A DNA stretch of 62,500 nucleotides from an uncultured Pelagibacteraceae bacterium (GCA_902559395.1 CACEHR010000003.1:1-62500), one strand, 5' to 3'; counted from the stretch's first letter, positions 39,856 to 49,299 are shown. Notes: generated from the sequence alone by a model not told the origin. A program made the numbers and translations.

Positions 39856-41022
39856 ATGAGTTATTTAGCAAAAAACTATAATAGAAAAAAAATTTCATTC
39901 AAATATGGAAAGGGAACTTATTTATATTCTGCTGATAATAAAAAATATTTAGATTTTGTTCAAGGAATAGCAGTTAATTCTTTAGGACATGCGCATCCTA
40001 AATTAGTAAAAACTATAAAAGATCAATCAAAAAAATTATGGCATGTATCTAATGCATTTCAAATTCCTGAAGGAGAAACATTGGCTAAAAAGTTATGTAA
40101 AAAAACTTTTGCAGATTACGTTATGTTTCAAAATAGTGGGGCTGAAGCTACGGAAGCAGCAATAAAAGTTGCGAGAAGATATTTTTACTCAATAGGCAAA
40201 CCAAATAAAAATAGAATTTTATGTATTAAAAACTCTTTCCATGGAAGAACTTTAGCGGCAATTTTTGCTAGTGGATCAAAGAAAATGACCGAAGGATTTG
40301 GTCCAAAAGTAATAGGTTTTGATCACTTCAGTTTTGGTGATCATAATTCTCTTAAAAAGAAAATTAACAAAAACACAGCTGCAATTATGGTTGAAACAAT
40401 TATGGGTGAAGGAGGTATAAAAGTTATTCCTGATTGGTGCTTAAAAGAATTAAGAGCATTATGTAATAAGAAAAAAATACTATTAATCCTTGATGAAGTT
40501 CAGTGTGGAATAGGAAGATCTGGTGATTTCTTTGCTTTTGAAAAATCTAAAGTAAAGCCTGATATTGTACCAATTGCAAAAGGAATAGGCGGAGGATTTC
40601 CTATTGGAGCAGTATTAATGAATAAAAAAGTTGCATCAGGAATGACGCCAGGTACTCACGGATCAACATTCGGAGGAAATCCTTTGGCTATGTCAGTTGG
40701 AAATACTGTAATGGATATTATATCAAATAAGAAATTTTTAAATAATGTAAAACGTCTATCAAAATATTTTTTATTTAAACTAAATAAAATTAAAGAAAAG
40801 TATCCAAATATTATTAAGCAAATAAGAGGAAGAGGTTTTTTGATTGGGATACAATTATATAAAGATCAAAATGAATTTATTAAAAAATTGATGGATAATC
40901 AGTTATTGACTATTCGAGCAGCAGAAAATGTTGTTCGTATTTTACCTCCATTAAATGTTAAAAAAAATGAAATAGATTTAGCTATAAAAATTATTGAAAA
41001 GGCCTGTTCGAGAATCAAATAA
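39856..41022 (+). CDS. argD: Acetylornithine aminotransferase
   Basis: A 388-aa class III PLP aminotransferase of arginine (and possibly diaminopimelate) synthesis. Blocks: YLDFVQGIAVNSLGHAHPKL near 34, MFQNSGAEATEAAIKVARRY near 94, CIKNSFHGRTLAAIFASGS near 123, ILDEVQCGIGRSGDFFAFE near 214, PLP lysine in PIAKGIGGGFPIGAVL near 240, and GTHGSTFGGNPLA. It is followed immediately by argF. The 170-base region before it, shared with divergent gcrA, must hold its promoter; only loose TATAAA-like elements are visible. Confidence 0.95.
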   Translation: MSYLAKNYNRKKISFKYGKGTYLYSADNKKYLDFVQGIAVNSLGHAHPKLVKTIKDQSKKLWHVSNAFQIPEGETLAKKLCKKTFADYVMFQNSGAEATEAAIKVARRYFYSIGKPNKNRILCIKNSFHGRTLAAIFASGSKKMTEGFGPKVIGFDHFSFGDHNSLKKKINKNTAAIMVETIMGEGGIKVIPDWCLKELRALCNKKKILLILDEVQCGIGRSGDFFAFEKSKVKPDIVPIAKGIGGGFPIGAVLMNKKVASGMTPGTHGSTFGGNPLAMSVGNTVMDIISNKKFLNNVKRLSKYFLFKLNKIKEKYPNIIKQIRGRGFLIGIQLYKDQNEFIKKLMDNQLLTIRAAENVVRILPPLNVKKNEIDLAIKIIEKACSRIK

Positions 41023-41023
41023 T

Positions 41024-41953
41024 ATGAAACATTTTATTAATTTAAAGGATATACCTGCAAACGATCTAAGAAAGATCATTACCGATGCTAAAAAAAGAAA
41101 AAGTTTAAGAAAAAAACTAAGCACATTAGAGGTTGATAAGGGCGCACCCTTAAAGGGAAAATTATTAATTCAAATGTTTGAAAAATCTAGTTTGCGAACA
41201 AGATTAAGCTTTTATTTAGCTATCAAACAACTAGGCGGAGGTACTTTGACTTTGAGATCTAATGAGCTTCATTTGGGTCAAGGTGGAGAGAGTATTGCTG
41301 ATACAGCTAAAATTATTTCGACTTATGGTGATGGATTTATGCTTAGAACTGATAGCGATAAAAAGGTCAAAAATTTTGAAAAATATTTATCAATACCCGT
41401 CATCAATGGTTTAAGTCCTTCATCTCATCCAACACAGGTTTTATCAGATGTTTTTACCGTTGAGGAAATAATGAAGAAACCTATCTCAAAATTAAATATT
41501 TGCTGGATAGGAGACTCTAACAATGTTTTAGATAGTTTAATAGCAGCATCAGTAAAATTTTCTTTCAAGCTAAGTATTGGTTGTCCAAAAAAATTTGAAC
41601 CAGGAAGAGAAGTTAGAGCTTGGGTCAAAAAAAATAATAAGCAAATTTATATTTATAATGATGCGAAAAAAGCAGTTTCTAATGCAGACGTAATTTTTTC
41701 TGATAAAGTTATTTCTTTAAATGACAAAGTTAATAAGAAAAAAAAAATAAAAACGTTTAAAAATTTTAAAATTGATAAAAAATTAATGAGTTATGCAAAA
41801 AAAAGTAGTATTTTTTTACATTGTTTACCCAGAGGTGATGAGGTAAGTGATGATGTTTTTTTAGGTAAAAAATCTCATGTGTGGCAACAAGCACTTAATA
41901 GAGTTCATGTTCAAAAAAGTATTTTGTTATATTGTTTTGGAAAATTAAGGTAG
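41024..41953 (+). CDS. argF: Ornithine carbamoyltransferase
   Basis: ArgF makes citrulline from ornithine and carbamoyl phosphate. I start at ATG 41024, directly after the argD stop codon, because FINLKDIPANDLRKI is the family N-terminus. The carbamoyl-phosphate motif is FEKSSLRTRLSFYLA near 49-63 (SxRTR), HLGQGGESIADTAKI near 85, LSPSSHPTQVLSDVFT near 127 (HPxQ), and ornithine/catalytic HCLPRGDEVSDD near 268. Its 3' end overlaps the convergent cytochrome c gene by nine bases. Length 309 aa is normal. Confidence 0.95.
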   Translation: MKHFINLKDIPANDLRKIITDAKKRKSLRKKLSTLEVDKGAPLKGKLLIQMFEKSSLRTRLSFYLAIKQLGGGTLTLRSNELHLGQGGESIADTAKIISTYGDGFMLRTDSDKKVKNFEKYLSIPVINGLSPSSHPTQVLSDVFTVEEIMKKPISKLNICWIGDSNNVLDSLIAASVKFSFKLSIGCPKKFEPGREVRAWVKKNNKQIYIYNDAKKAVSNADVIFSDKVISLNDKVNKKKKIKTFKNFKIDKKLMSYAKKSSIFLHCLPRGDEVSDDVFLGKKSHVWQQALNRVHVQKSILLYCFGKLR

Positions 41954-42484
41954 TGGTAAAGGGCTGTCTGAATTTTCATTTAGATATTTTATTACGGAGG
42001 CTCTATCTTTTTCTTTTCGTAAACCTGCGTAAGCCATCTTTGTTCCCTTAATCCATTTTGCAGGTTTAATTAAAAATCCATTTAGTTCTTCAAAAGTCCA
42101 ATTTTTATCATATGCAGCAAACGCTTTAGAATATTTATAATTTTCAACCGCTCCAACTTTTCTTCCCACAACATTATATAGTGCTGGACCAATAGCATTC
42201 TTCCCTCCTTTAACAATTGAATGACAAGCTGCACATTTTTTAAAAACTTTTTCACCATGCGCAATATCTCCCATTGTCATTAGGGCTGATATATCAATTT
42301 TGTCTGATGTTGTACTTGAGCTAGTTGTGGATATGGTGGTTGCAGTTTCTACTTCGACTGAATAACCAGGTGTCTCAGGTTTTTCTACATGAAATATAAC
42401 ATCAGATAACTTTCCAATACCGATAACAAGCAGGGCAACCATTAAAACTGCAGCAACTATTTTGTTTATTTCAAAAGAATCCAT
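41945..42484 (-). CDS. Membrane-anchored c-type cytochrome (CycM-like)
   Basis: A 179-aa class I cytochrome c. Residues 9-24 form a membrane anchor (IVAAVLMVALLVIGIG), followed by a threonine/serine-rich linker (about 45-62) and the haem domain: CAACH at 84-88, AIGPALYNVVGRKVG near 97-111, and axial Met in GTKMAYAGL near 148. The build is that of the membrane-bound cytochromes that pass electrons from the bc1 complex to cytochrome oxidase in alphaproteobacteria. The linker composition is unusual for such a streamlined proteome. Confidence 0.93.
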   Translation of the reverse strand: MDSFEINKIVAAVLMVALLVIGIGKLSDVIFHVEKPETPGYSVEVETATTISTTSSSTTSDKIDISALMTMGDIAHGEKVFKKCAACHSIVKGGKNAIGPALYNVVGRKVGAVENYKYSKAFAAYDKNWTFEELNGFLIKPAKWIKGTKMAYAGLRKEKDRASVIKYLNENSDSPLPLP

Positions 42485-42553
42485 TTTTTCTAATTTTTGT
42501 AGTGAACGTATAACACGATAAATTAAAAAAAAGCTAAAATTTAATGTATAAAT

Positions 42554-42583
42554 TTGCCTCTATAGTTGTTTAATGAGTATAAT
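42554..42583 (+). promoter_or_regulatory. Candidate sigma-70 promoter of kdsB
   Basis: TATAAT at 42578-42583 with TTGCCT at 42554-42559, spacing 18, placed 14 bases upstream of the kdsB start. The match at -10 is perfect and at -35 partial; in such AT-rich DNA chance matches are common. Confidence 0.4.
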
Positions 42584-42597
42584 AATTTGAAAATATA

Positions 42598-43329
42598 ATG
42601 AAAACTTTAGTAATTATACCTTCTAGAATGTCTGCAACTAGGCTTCCAGGCAAACCATTATTAAAAATAAATGGTTTATCAATTATATCACATGTATCTA
42701 AAAAAGCGGAAGAAGCCAATATTGGAGACGTGATTGTAGCTACAGAGGATCAAGAAATTATTGATGATGTTAAAAGTAATGGTTTCAATGCTATTTTAAC
42801 AAGCAATAAACACAAGACAGGAACAGATAGAATTCACGAAGCATTTAAAAAATCAAATTTTAGAGATGTTGATTTTATTATGAATTTACAAGGTGATGAA
42901 CCATCAATCGACATTGATGATATTAAAAGTTTGAATGACAAAATGGTAAAAAATAATTCTAATTTGGGAACTCTTGCCGCAAAATTAAAAGATAATAAAA
43001 ACCTCAAGAATGAAAATATTGTTAAGGTCATCACTGAAAACAGCTTAGAAAGGGATCATTTTCCAAAGGCAGTATCCTTTTCAAGAAAATCTGAGCAGGT
43101 AGAAAATATTTATCACCATATTGGAATTTATTGTTATTCAAGAGATTGTCTTAAAAAATTTGTTCACTTGGATCAATCCAAAAATGAAATAGAAAATCGA
43201 CTAGAGCAGTTAAGAGCATTAGATAATAATATTGATATCAATGTTTCACTTGCTATGTCATCTCCAATAGGAGTGGATACAGAAGAAGATTATCTAGCCT
43301 TAAAAAAAATAATGGAATATAAGAATTGA
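42598..43329 (+). CDS. kdsB: 3-deoxy-manno-octulosonate cytidylyltransferase
   Basis: KdsB activates Kdo as CMP-Kdo for LPS inner-core synthesis. The 243-aa protein has the nucleotide-binding start IIPSRMSATRLPGKPLLKIN (4-23), IVATEDQEIID near 43, TSNKHKTGTDRIHEAF near 61, MNLQGDEPSIDIDDI near 91, YHHIGIYCYSRDCLKKF near 175 and the C-terminal SSPIGVDTEEDYLAL. The stop overlaps the pheA start as TGATG. It belongs with kdsD (36.6 kb) to one pathway. Confidence 0.96.
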   Translation: MKTLVIIPSRMSATRLPGKPLLKINGLSIISHVSKKAEEANIGDVIVATEDQEIIDDVKSNGFNAILTSNKHKTGTDRIHEAFKKSNFRDVDFIMNLQGDEPSIDIDDIKSLNDKMVKNNSNLGTLAAKLKDNKNLKNENIVKVITENSLERDHFPKAVSFSRKSEQVENIYHHIGIYCYSRDCLKKFVHLDQSKNEIENRLEQLRALDNNIDINVSLAMSSPIGVDTEEDYLALKKIMEYKN

Positions 43330-44162
43330 TGAGTAAAATTTATTTTCAGGGAACCTTTGGTGCATATTCTCATTTAGCAGCGCTTTCTATTGATCCTAAA
43401 GCTGAGATTTTGCCATGTAAAACTTTTGATGAGTGTTTTAACAAAGCATCCGAAGAGCCAGATAGCAGAATTATAATTCCAGAATCAAATAGAATTACTG
43501 GTAATATTGGAATTGAATATTTAATATTTAAACATAGGCTAAATATTTATAAAGAGCATTTTCAAAAAATTGAACACAACTTATTAGGACAACCTGGAGC
43601 TAAATTAAAAGATATCAAAGAAGTATACTCACATGCTCAAGGATTGTCTCAGTGTTCAAAATTTATAAAAGAAAATAATTTAGCAGAACATATTAGAGCA
43701 GATACTGCTGGATCTGCTGAAATGATTTCTAAAACAAAAGATATCAAACAATCTGCGATAGCATCTTCCTTAAGTGCTGAAATTTATGGCTTAGAAGTAA
43801 TTAAAAAAAATATAGAAAATGAAAGTGGAAATTTGACAAGATTTTTGGTTATGGGAAAAAATATTTCACAACCAGAATTTAAAGACAAAACTTACATTAC
43901 TTCTTTTTTATTTAAATTGAAAAGTAAGCCAGCTGCCCTCTATCAATCACTAGGAGGTTTTGCTATTAATGGTGTAAATTTAACTAAACTACAAAGTTAT
44001 CCAGAAAAAAATAGTTTCGATTCTTATTTTTTCTTATGTGATTTAGATGGACATATTGAAGACTCAAAAGTTCAAAAATCTCTTGAAGAGCTGGGCCTAC
44101 ATTGTGAGGATTTTCACGTTCTAGGTGTTTTTGAAGCTGATAGTTTGAGACAAAATAAATAA
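43329..44162 (+). CDS. pheA: Prephenate dehydratase
   Basis: PheA makes phenylpyruvate from prephenate. I start at ATG 43329, which overlaps the kdsB stop. The 277-aa monofunctional protein has IYFQGTFGAYSHLAAL near 4-19, IIPESNRITGNIGIEYL near 56, YSHAQGLSQCSKFI near 103, the TxF-type RFLVMGKNIS near 173 and an ACT domain (KSKPAALYQSLGGFAINGVN near 201-220) that normally gives phenylalanine feedback. The pattern TRF (Thr-Arg-Phe) of the active site is seen as NLTRFLV. Confidence 0.94.
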   Translation: MSKIYFQGTFGAYSHLAALSIDPKAEILPCKTFDECFNKASEEPDSRIIIPESNRITGNIGIEYLIFKHRLNIYKEHFQKIEHNLLGQPGAKLKDIKEVYSHAQGLSQCSKFIKENNLAEHIRADTAGSAEMISKTKDIKQSAIASSLSAEIYGLEVIKKNIENESGNLTRFLVMGKNISQPEFKDKTYITSFLFKLKSKPAALYQSLGGFAINGVNLTKLQSYPEKNSFDSYFFLCDLDGHIEDSKVQKSLEELGLHCEDFHVLGVFEADSLRQNK

Positions 44163-44172
44163 GAATCTTTTC

Positions 44173-44202
44173 TTGTAGATTAGAAATTTTAACTGCTATA
44201 AT
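44173..44202 (+). promoter_or_regulatory. Promoter of the SRP RNA gene
   Basis: A perfect TATAAT at 44197-44202 lies seven bases before the first base of the SRP RNA terminal stem (44209). TTGTAG at 44173-44178 is a possible -35 element with 18-base spacing. Position relative to the RNA 5' end makes the -10 assignment good. Confidence 0.65.
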
Positions 44203-44208
44203 AGATTT

Positions 44209-44292
44209 GGAGGCTAGAGGTGGATGCTGCTTGAACCCGACCAGATCTTAACGGAAGCAGTCGTAGAGACAGTTATTCAGGTTCTAGTCTCC
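44209..44292 (+). ncRNA. ffs: Signal recognition particle 4.5S RNA
   Basis: An 84-base RNA closed by a 10-bp terminal stem (GGAGGCTAGA with TCTAGTCTCC). The universally conserved SRP domain IV is CCAGATCTTAACGGAAGCAG, which aligns base for base in length with E. coli TCAGGTCCGGAAGGAAGCAG: the symmetric loop bases CAG and GGAAGCAG are retained, but the apical loop is T-TAAC-G rather than C-GGAA-G. It binds Ffh to target nascent membrane proteins. Genomic position directly before dnaX-ybaB-recR is the standard one. Confidence 0.93.
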
Positions 44293-44302
44293 TTATAGAT
44301 AT

Positions 44303-45958
44303 ATGAATAATAACTCAAAAGTATTAGCATTAAAATATAGACCACAAACTTTTGATGATCTTATTGGTCAAGAAGTTGTTGCAGAAACTATTACCAATTC
44401 GATTAAAGCTGACAAAGTACCTAATGCATATTTGTTCACTGGAATAAGGGGAATAGGAAAAACCACAACAGCACGAATTGTTGCAAAAGCACTTAATTGT
44501 TCAAATGGTATCGATAATTTATGTAAGGAAAACTTTTGTGAAAGCTGTAAATCTATAAGTGAGTCTAGTCATATAGATGTACTTGAAATGGATGCGGCAA
44601 GCAAGACAGGTGTAGATGACGTAAGAGATTTAATCGAATTTTCAAGATATGGGCCGACCTCGGCTAAATATAAAATCTTCATTATTGATGAAGTTCATAT
44701 GTTAAGCAAACAAGCATTTAATGCTTTATTAAAAACTTTAGAGGAACCACCAGAATATCTAAAATTTATTTTTGCAACTACAGAAATTAAAAAAATTCCA
44801 ATTACAGTAGTATCTAGATGTCAAAGATTTGATCTATCTAGAATTAAATCTTCAGAATTATTGGAGTTTATTAAAAAAATTAAGAACAAGGAAAATGGAA
44901 AAATAAGCGACAATGCTTTAAAGCTTATAGTAAAAATTTCTGAGGGTTCTGTTAGAGATTCTTTATCTTTGCTGGATAGAGCATTATTAAGTTTGGATGA
45001 AGGGAAAGAATTAGACTTAAATTCAGCTCAGAAAATTTTTGGGTATTTTGATAAATCTCAATTAATCAATTTGTTCGAGTTAATTTTAAAAGGTGAAGAA
45101 ATTAAAGTAATAAGTATTTATAGAAAAATTTATGACCAAGGTGTTGAACCGAAGGTTTTTATTAATGATTTCTTAGAGTTACTTTACTATTTTAAAAATA
45201 TTAATTCTTTAACTTTAGAAAGTACAAACTTTTCATTAAATGATGAAGAATTTTCTAAAATTAAGTATTTATCAAATCAAATAGATTCAGAGGTATTAAT
45301 ATTATTTTGGCAATTTGCTATCTCTTCTCTTGAAGAGCTAGACATTGTTTCTAACCAACACCTTTCAATTGAGATGTTCTTAATAAGATTAATGCATTTA
45401 AGTTCCCTAAAATCTGATAATAAAATTGAAAAGGTTGAGGTTGACTTGAAGAGTGAAAATTTAGTTAAGAATACGGAAACTGAATTAACTTCTAAAACAA
45501 TCAATCAAATTAAGAATGTTGCACAGGAAGAAAAAACCAAACCAGAAGTTCAAACAGAAATTAAAGCAGAAAATAAAATTAATATAAATGCATTCGAGGA
45601 TCTAATCGAAATCTGTACAAAAAAAAAGGAGATTAAACTAAAATATGAGTTAGAAAAGAATGTTAATCTTGTAAAATTTGAAAAAAATAGAATTGAAATA
45701 TCTTTTAATGAAAGTTTAGACAAAGATTTTGTAAAAGATTTATCATCAAGACTTTTTGAGTGGACTGGTGAAAGATGGATTATTACATTTAGTAAATTAA
45801 AGGGGCAAATGTCATTAAAAGACAAACAAAAAAATGTTAAAAAAAAATTAATTGATGAAATGAAAAATTCAGAAATATTTAAAAGTGTGATGGGTAGATT
45901 TCCAGACGCAGAATTAATAGATGTAAATTCAAATAAAGACGGAGTTGATAATGAATGA
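44303..45958 (+). CDS. dnaX: DNA polymerase III subunits gamma and tau
   Basis: DnaX is the clamp-loader ATPase. The 551-aa protein begins VLALKYRPQTFDDLIGQE, with Walker A TGIRGIGKTTTAR near 46-58, a zinc site with cysteines near 66-84 (LCKENFCESC), Walker B IIDEVHMLSKQAF near 125 and SRC sensor VVSRCQRFDL near 166. The C-terminal part is lysine/glutamate-rich and short compared with E. coli tau. I see no clear slippery frameshift heptamer with a stem-loop for making gamma, although A-runs such as at 45615-45625 exist. The ATG is only ten bases after the SRP RNA 3' end. Confidence 0.95.
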   Translation: MNNNSKVLALKYRPQTFDDLIGQEVVAETITNSIKADKVPNAYLFTGIRGIGKTTTARIVAKALNCSNGIDNLCKENFCESCKSISESSHIDVLEMDAASKTGVDDVRDLIEFSRYGPTSAKYKIFIIDEVHMLSKQAFNALLKTLEEPPEYLKFIFATTEIKKIPITVVSRCQRFDLSRIKSSELLEFIKKIKNKENGKISDNALKLIVKISEGSVRDSLSLLDRALLSLDEGKELDLNSAQKIFGYFDKSQLINLFELILKGEEIKVISIYRKIYDQGVEPKVFINDFLELLYYFKNINSLTLESTNFSLNDEEFSKIKYLSNQIDSEVLILFWQFAISSLEELDIVSNQHLSIEMFLIRLMHLSSLKSDNKIEKVEVDLKSENLVKNTETELTSKTINQIKNVAQEEKTKPEVQTEIKAENKININAFEDLIEICTKKKEIKLKYELEKNVNLVKFEKNRIEISFNESLDKDFVKDLSSRLFEWTGERWIITFSKLKGQMSLKDKQKNVKKKLIDEMKNSEIFKSVMGRFPDAELIDVNSNKDGVDNE

Positions 45959-46268
45959 TTTTAGTAAAATTTTAGATAAAGCGAAAGAACTTGAGACAAA
46001 AATGAAAGAAAGCCAACAAAAGATTAAGGAAATTAGAGTTGAAGGAGTTTCAGGCTCAAATTCTGTAAAAATAACTTTGGATGGAGAGGGAGAGATGCAA
46101 ACAATAAAGTTATCTGATGAAATTATGAAAGAGGACAAAACCATAATTGAAGATTTAATTGTTGCAGCACATAATAGTGCTAAATCTCAACTTAAATCAA
46201 AAACAACCGAGGAAATTTCAAAAGCAACTGGAGGCTTTGGAATTCCAGGTTTTAAATGGCCTTTATAG
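45951..46268 (+). CDS. ybaB: YbaB/EbfC family nucleoid-associated protein
   Basis: A 105-aa protein that binds DNA as a dimer. I start at ATG 45951, eight bases inside dnaX. Family features: MNDFSKILDKAKELETKMKE (N-terminal helix), IRVEGVSGSNSVKITLDGEG near 27-46, and the C-terminal GGFGIPGFKWP. Position between dnaX and recR is the conserved arrangement. Confidence 0.95.
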   Translation: MNDFSKILDKAKELETKMKESQQKIKEIRVEGVSGSNSVKITLDGEGEMQTIKLSDEIMKEDKTIIEDLIVAAHNSAKSQLKSKTTEEISKATGGFGIPGFKWPL

Positions 46269-46271
46269 TAG

Positions 46272-46883
46272 ATGCAAAACCTCAGTGAGATAGATGAACT
46301 AATTAAATTAATTTCAAAACTTCCTGGTTTAGGCCCCAAATCAGCAAAAAGAATTGTTTTAAAATTAATTAATAATCGTGACGAACTTGTAAAACCTATG
46401 GCAAATACATTGGTGCAAGTTTATAAAAATGTAGTTAGATGCAATTCGTGTGGTGCATTAAAGTCAAATTCAAATGGATGTCTAAATTGTGAAAATACAA
46501 ATGATAAATTTAATAAAATTTGTGTAGTGGAAGATATTGCAGACCAATGGTCGATTGAAAATTCAAATATCTTTCAGGGCTATTTTCATATTTTGGGTGG
46601 AACAATTACTTCAGTTGGACAAAGAAAAGAAGATTTATTAATTAACTCATTAGTAGAAAGAGTTAACAGAGATAAAATCGAGGAGGTAATTCTAGCAACT
46701 AGTGCAACTGTGGAAGGTCAAACAACTGCATATTACATTCAAGATAGTCTAAAAAATTTAGATGTTAAAATTACTAAATTGGCACAAGGACTGCCTGTCG
46801 GAGGAGAGATAGAAAGTCTAGATGATGGGACTTTATTTTCTGCTTTTAAAAATCGATCTAATTTGATTTCGAACTCAGATTAG
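46272..46883 (+). CDS. recR: Recombination protein RecR
   Basis: RecR works with RecF/RecO to load RecA at gaps. The 203-aa protein has an N-terminal helix-hairpin-helix [13 protein letters not shown] near 17, a zinc finger [17 protein letters not shown] near 58-74, a Toprim domain starting at [14 protein letters not shown] near 84 and the C-terminal Walker-like [19 protein letters not shown] near 174. Its last 26 bases overlap the 3' end of the convergent glcB. Confidence 0.96.
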   Translation: MQNLSEIDELIKLISKLPGLGPKSAKRIVLKLINNRDELVKPMANTLVQVYKNVVRCNSCGALKSNSNGCLNCENTNDKFNKICVVEDIADQWSIENSNIFQGYFHILGGTITSVGQRKEDLLINSLVERVNRDKIEEVILATSATVEGQTTAYYIQDSLKNLDVKITKLAQGLPVGGEIESLDDGTLFSAFKNRSNLISNSD

Positions 46884-49032
46884 ATTTTTTTTTCAGTCTA
46901 TTTAAATGAAGTAATGGTTCCGTATAACCTGAGGGTTGTTCTTTACCTTTAAACACTAAATCACAGGCAGTTTGAAATGCTATAGATTTTTCATAATCAC
47001 CACTCATTTTAACATATAGAGGATCATCTTTGTTCTGGTCGTCTACTATTTTTGCCATCTCTTTCATAATTTCGGTTACTTGTATTTTTGTTGTAACACC
47101 ATGATATATCCAGTTTGCTATATGCTGAGATGAAATTCTAAGAGTAGCCCTGTCTTCCATCAAACCTATATTGTTAATATCTGGCACTTTAGAACAACCT
47201 ACGCCTTGATCGACCCATCTTACCACATATCCTAATAAAGTTTGTGCAGAATTAGAAATTTCTTTATTTATATCTTCTACAGACCAATTAGGTCTGTCTG
47301 CTATTGGGATTGTTAAAAGATCATCAAGCTTAGCTGGTTCTCTATCAATTAATTTTTTTTGTTCATTAAAAATATTTATTTCATGATAATGTAAAGCATG
47401 TAACGCAGCTGCTGTTGGAGAAGGAACCCATGCGCAGTTTGCACCTGCTTTTAAATGCCCTGTTTTTTGCTCCATCATATCTTTCATTTTATCTGGCATT
47501 GCCCACATTCCTTTTCCAATTTGAGCTTTACCAGAAAATCCACAATTTAAACCAATATCAACATTGTTATTTTCGTATGCATTAATCCATTTAGATGATT
47601 TCATATCTCCTTTTTTAATCATAGGACCGGCTTCCATTGAAGTATGCATTTCATCACCAGTTCTATCTAAGAATCCAGTATTAATAAAAAAAACTCTATT
47701 TTTAAGACTTCTAATACACTCTTTTAAATTTGCTGATGTTCTTCTCTCTTCATCCATAATACCAATCTTACAAGTGTACTTAGGTAAATTTAGAACTTCC
47801 TCAACTTTAGAAAAAATTAAATCTGTAAATGCCGTCTCGTCTGGACCATGCATTTTAGGTTTTACAATATAAACTGATCCAGTTCTTGAATTATTTTTAT
47901 TTTTAATATCATGTAGCGCGGCTGCTGTAGTTATAAATGCATCCATAATACCTTCAGGTATTTCACTTCCATCACTCAATAAAATTGAAGGGTTCGTCAT
48001 AAGATGACCTACGTTTCTTACAAGCAAAAGGCTCCTACCATGTAACTTTAAACCTTTACCATCTTTTGAGATATAACTTCTGTGTGGATTTAATTTTCTC
48101 TCAAATAATTTCCCCTCTTTTTCAAATTTTGACTTAAGATCTCCTTTCATTAGACCTAGCCAATTTCGATAACAAATAATTTTATCTTCCGAGTCAACTG
48201 CTGCTACACTATCTTCATTATCACAAATTGTTGATACTGCAGACTCTAGTATTATGTCGCTAATTCCAGCATGATCTTGTTGAGCAGCAAAAGCTCTTGA
48301 ATCTTTTAAGATTTCGATATGTAGATTGTTATTTTTAAGAATAATTGCAGACGGATTATCGCTTTCGCCTCTATGTCCAACAAATTTATTTTCATCTTCC
48401 AAATCAAAAATATCGGCACCTTTTAAAACTTTTAATTTCCCAAATTTTACAGCAAAACTTGTAATTTTATTCCAACTTAATCCTGCTAATGAAAAATATT
48501 TATCTAAAAAATCTCTTCCATATTTTATAACCATTTCACCTCTTAAAGGGTCATATCTTTCAGATACACTATCTTCAGATTGTTCAATTACATCTGTACC
48601 ATAAAGACTATCATATAAACTCATCCATCTTGCATTTGCAGCATTTAACGCATACCTAGCATTCATCACAGGTACAACCAACTGAGGTCCAGCTATACTT
48701 GCAATTTCTTCATCAACATTTTCTGTTTCAATTTTAAAATCAGGCCCCTCATTTTTTAAATAACCAATTTCTAATAAAAATTTTTTATAATCTTCTGAAT
48801 TAAATTTCCCCCCTTTATTTTTAATATGCCAATCATCAATTTTCTTCTGCAAATCTTCTCTTAATTTAATTAATTCTCTATTTTTTGGCGCAAGCTCATC
48901 AAGAGTTTTTTCCATACCCAACCAAAAATTTTCTGAAGATATATTTGTACCCTTTAATAATTCATCATTTACAAAGTTGGATAGATTTTCAGAAACTTGT
49001 AGATTGTTGATTTTAATGTATTTTTCTTGCAT
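46858..49032 (-). CDS. glcB: Malate synthase G
   Basis: GlcB condenses glyoxylate and acetyl-CoA to malate. The 724-aa length and blocks are those of the monomeric G isoform: [24 protein letters not shown] region near 260, [20 protein letters not shown] near 287, [20 protein letters not shown] near 332, [20 protein letters not shown] near 425, [20 protein letters not shown] near 447 and [20 protein letters not shown] near 533 (catalytic Cys/Asp region downstream). A tandem glycine riboswitch directly precedes it, so expression should respond to glycine, which can be turned into glyoxylate. Confidence 0.97.
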   Translation of the reverse strand: MQEKYIKINNLQVSENLSNFVNDELLKGTNISSENFWLGMEKTLDELAPKNRELIKLREDLQKKIDDWHIKNKGGKFNSEDYKKFLLEIGYLKNEGPDFKIETENVDEEIASIAGPQLVVPVMNARYALNAANARWMSLYDSLYGTDVIEQSEDSVSERYDPLRGEMVIKYGRDFLDKYFSLAGLSWNKITSFAVKFGKLKVLKGADIFDLEDENKFVGHRGESDNPSAIILKNNNLHIEILKDSRAFAAQQDHAGISDIILESAVSTICDNEDSVAAVDSEDKIICYRNWLGLMKGDLKSKFEKEGKLFERKLNPHRSYISKDGKGLKLHGRSLLLVRNVGHLMTNPSILLSDGSEIPEGIMDAFITTAAALHDIKNKNNSRTGSVYIVKPKMHGPDETAFTDLIFSKVEEVLNLPKYTCKIGIMDEERRTSANLKECIRSLKNRVFFINTGFLDRTGDEMHTSMEAGPMIKKGDMKSSKWINAYENNNVDIGLNCGFSGKAQIGKGMWAMPDKMKDMMEQKTGHLKAGANCAWVPSPTAAALHALHYHEINIFNEQKKLIDREPAKLDDLLTIPIADRPNWSVEDINKEISNSAQTLLGYVVRWVDQGVGCSKVPDINNIGLMEDRATLRISSQHIANWIYHGVTTKIQVTEIMKEMAKIVDDQNKDDPLYVKMSGDYEKSIAFQTACDLVFKGKEQPSGYTEPLLHLNRLKKKSNLSSKSN

Positions 49033-49047
49033 AGCACTTAAGTTCGT

Positions 49048-49190
49048 ACCCCATCTGTATCTTTGCCTGAGAGCTTTACTCCTTCGGCGGAAATCAATCT
49101 CTTTCCAGAGTGTTATGCTTTAATCGGTCCTTTTGCCTGAGAGTTTCCGGGGTGGTTGCTCCTTCGGCGCTATAAATAGTCTCTCCCGAT
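49048..49190 (-). promoter_or_regulatory. Tandem glycine riboswitch of glcB
   Basis: On the minus strand two glycine aptamers follow each other. Aptamer 1 (about 49190-49122) has CGGGAGAGAC, GCGCCGAAGGAGCAA and CTCTCAGGCAAAAGGACCG. Aptamer 2 (about 49114-49050) has CTCTGGAAAGAGA, CGCCGAAGGAGTAAA and CTCTCAGGCAAAGATACAGA. These are the hallmark GCCGAAGGAG and CTCAGGCAAA core pieces, each present twice, with a short linker. The second aptamer ends about 16 bases before the glcB ATG, with no U-run terminator between, so control is probably at ribosome access. Glycine control of malate synthase is known for SAR11. Confidence 0.95.
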
Positions 49191-49196
49191 AATGAA

Positions 49197-49224
49197 TTTG
49201 TATCTGTTAAATGATTTAAGTCAA
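49197..49224 (-). promoter_or_regulatory. Promoter of the glcB riboswitch transcript
   Basis: On the minus strand TTGACT (49224-49219) and TACAAA (49202-49197) are separated by 16 bases. The start would fall near 49190, exactly where the first aptamer stem begins, which supports this assignment. Confidence 0.55.
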
Positions 49225-49299
49225 TTAATAAGAATTACACCTTATTTAACATCATTTTATTGCCTTTTTTGTATTTTAACCATCCGCTATAAATAAAAT

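Noticed and set aside
45615..45625. A-run in dnaX as programmed frameshift site for gamma subunit
   Set aside because: A-runs are everywhere in this AT-rich DNA; no matching stem-loop or Shine-Dalgarno-like enhancer is evident.
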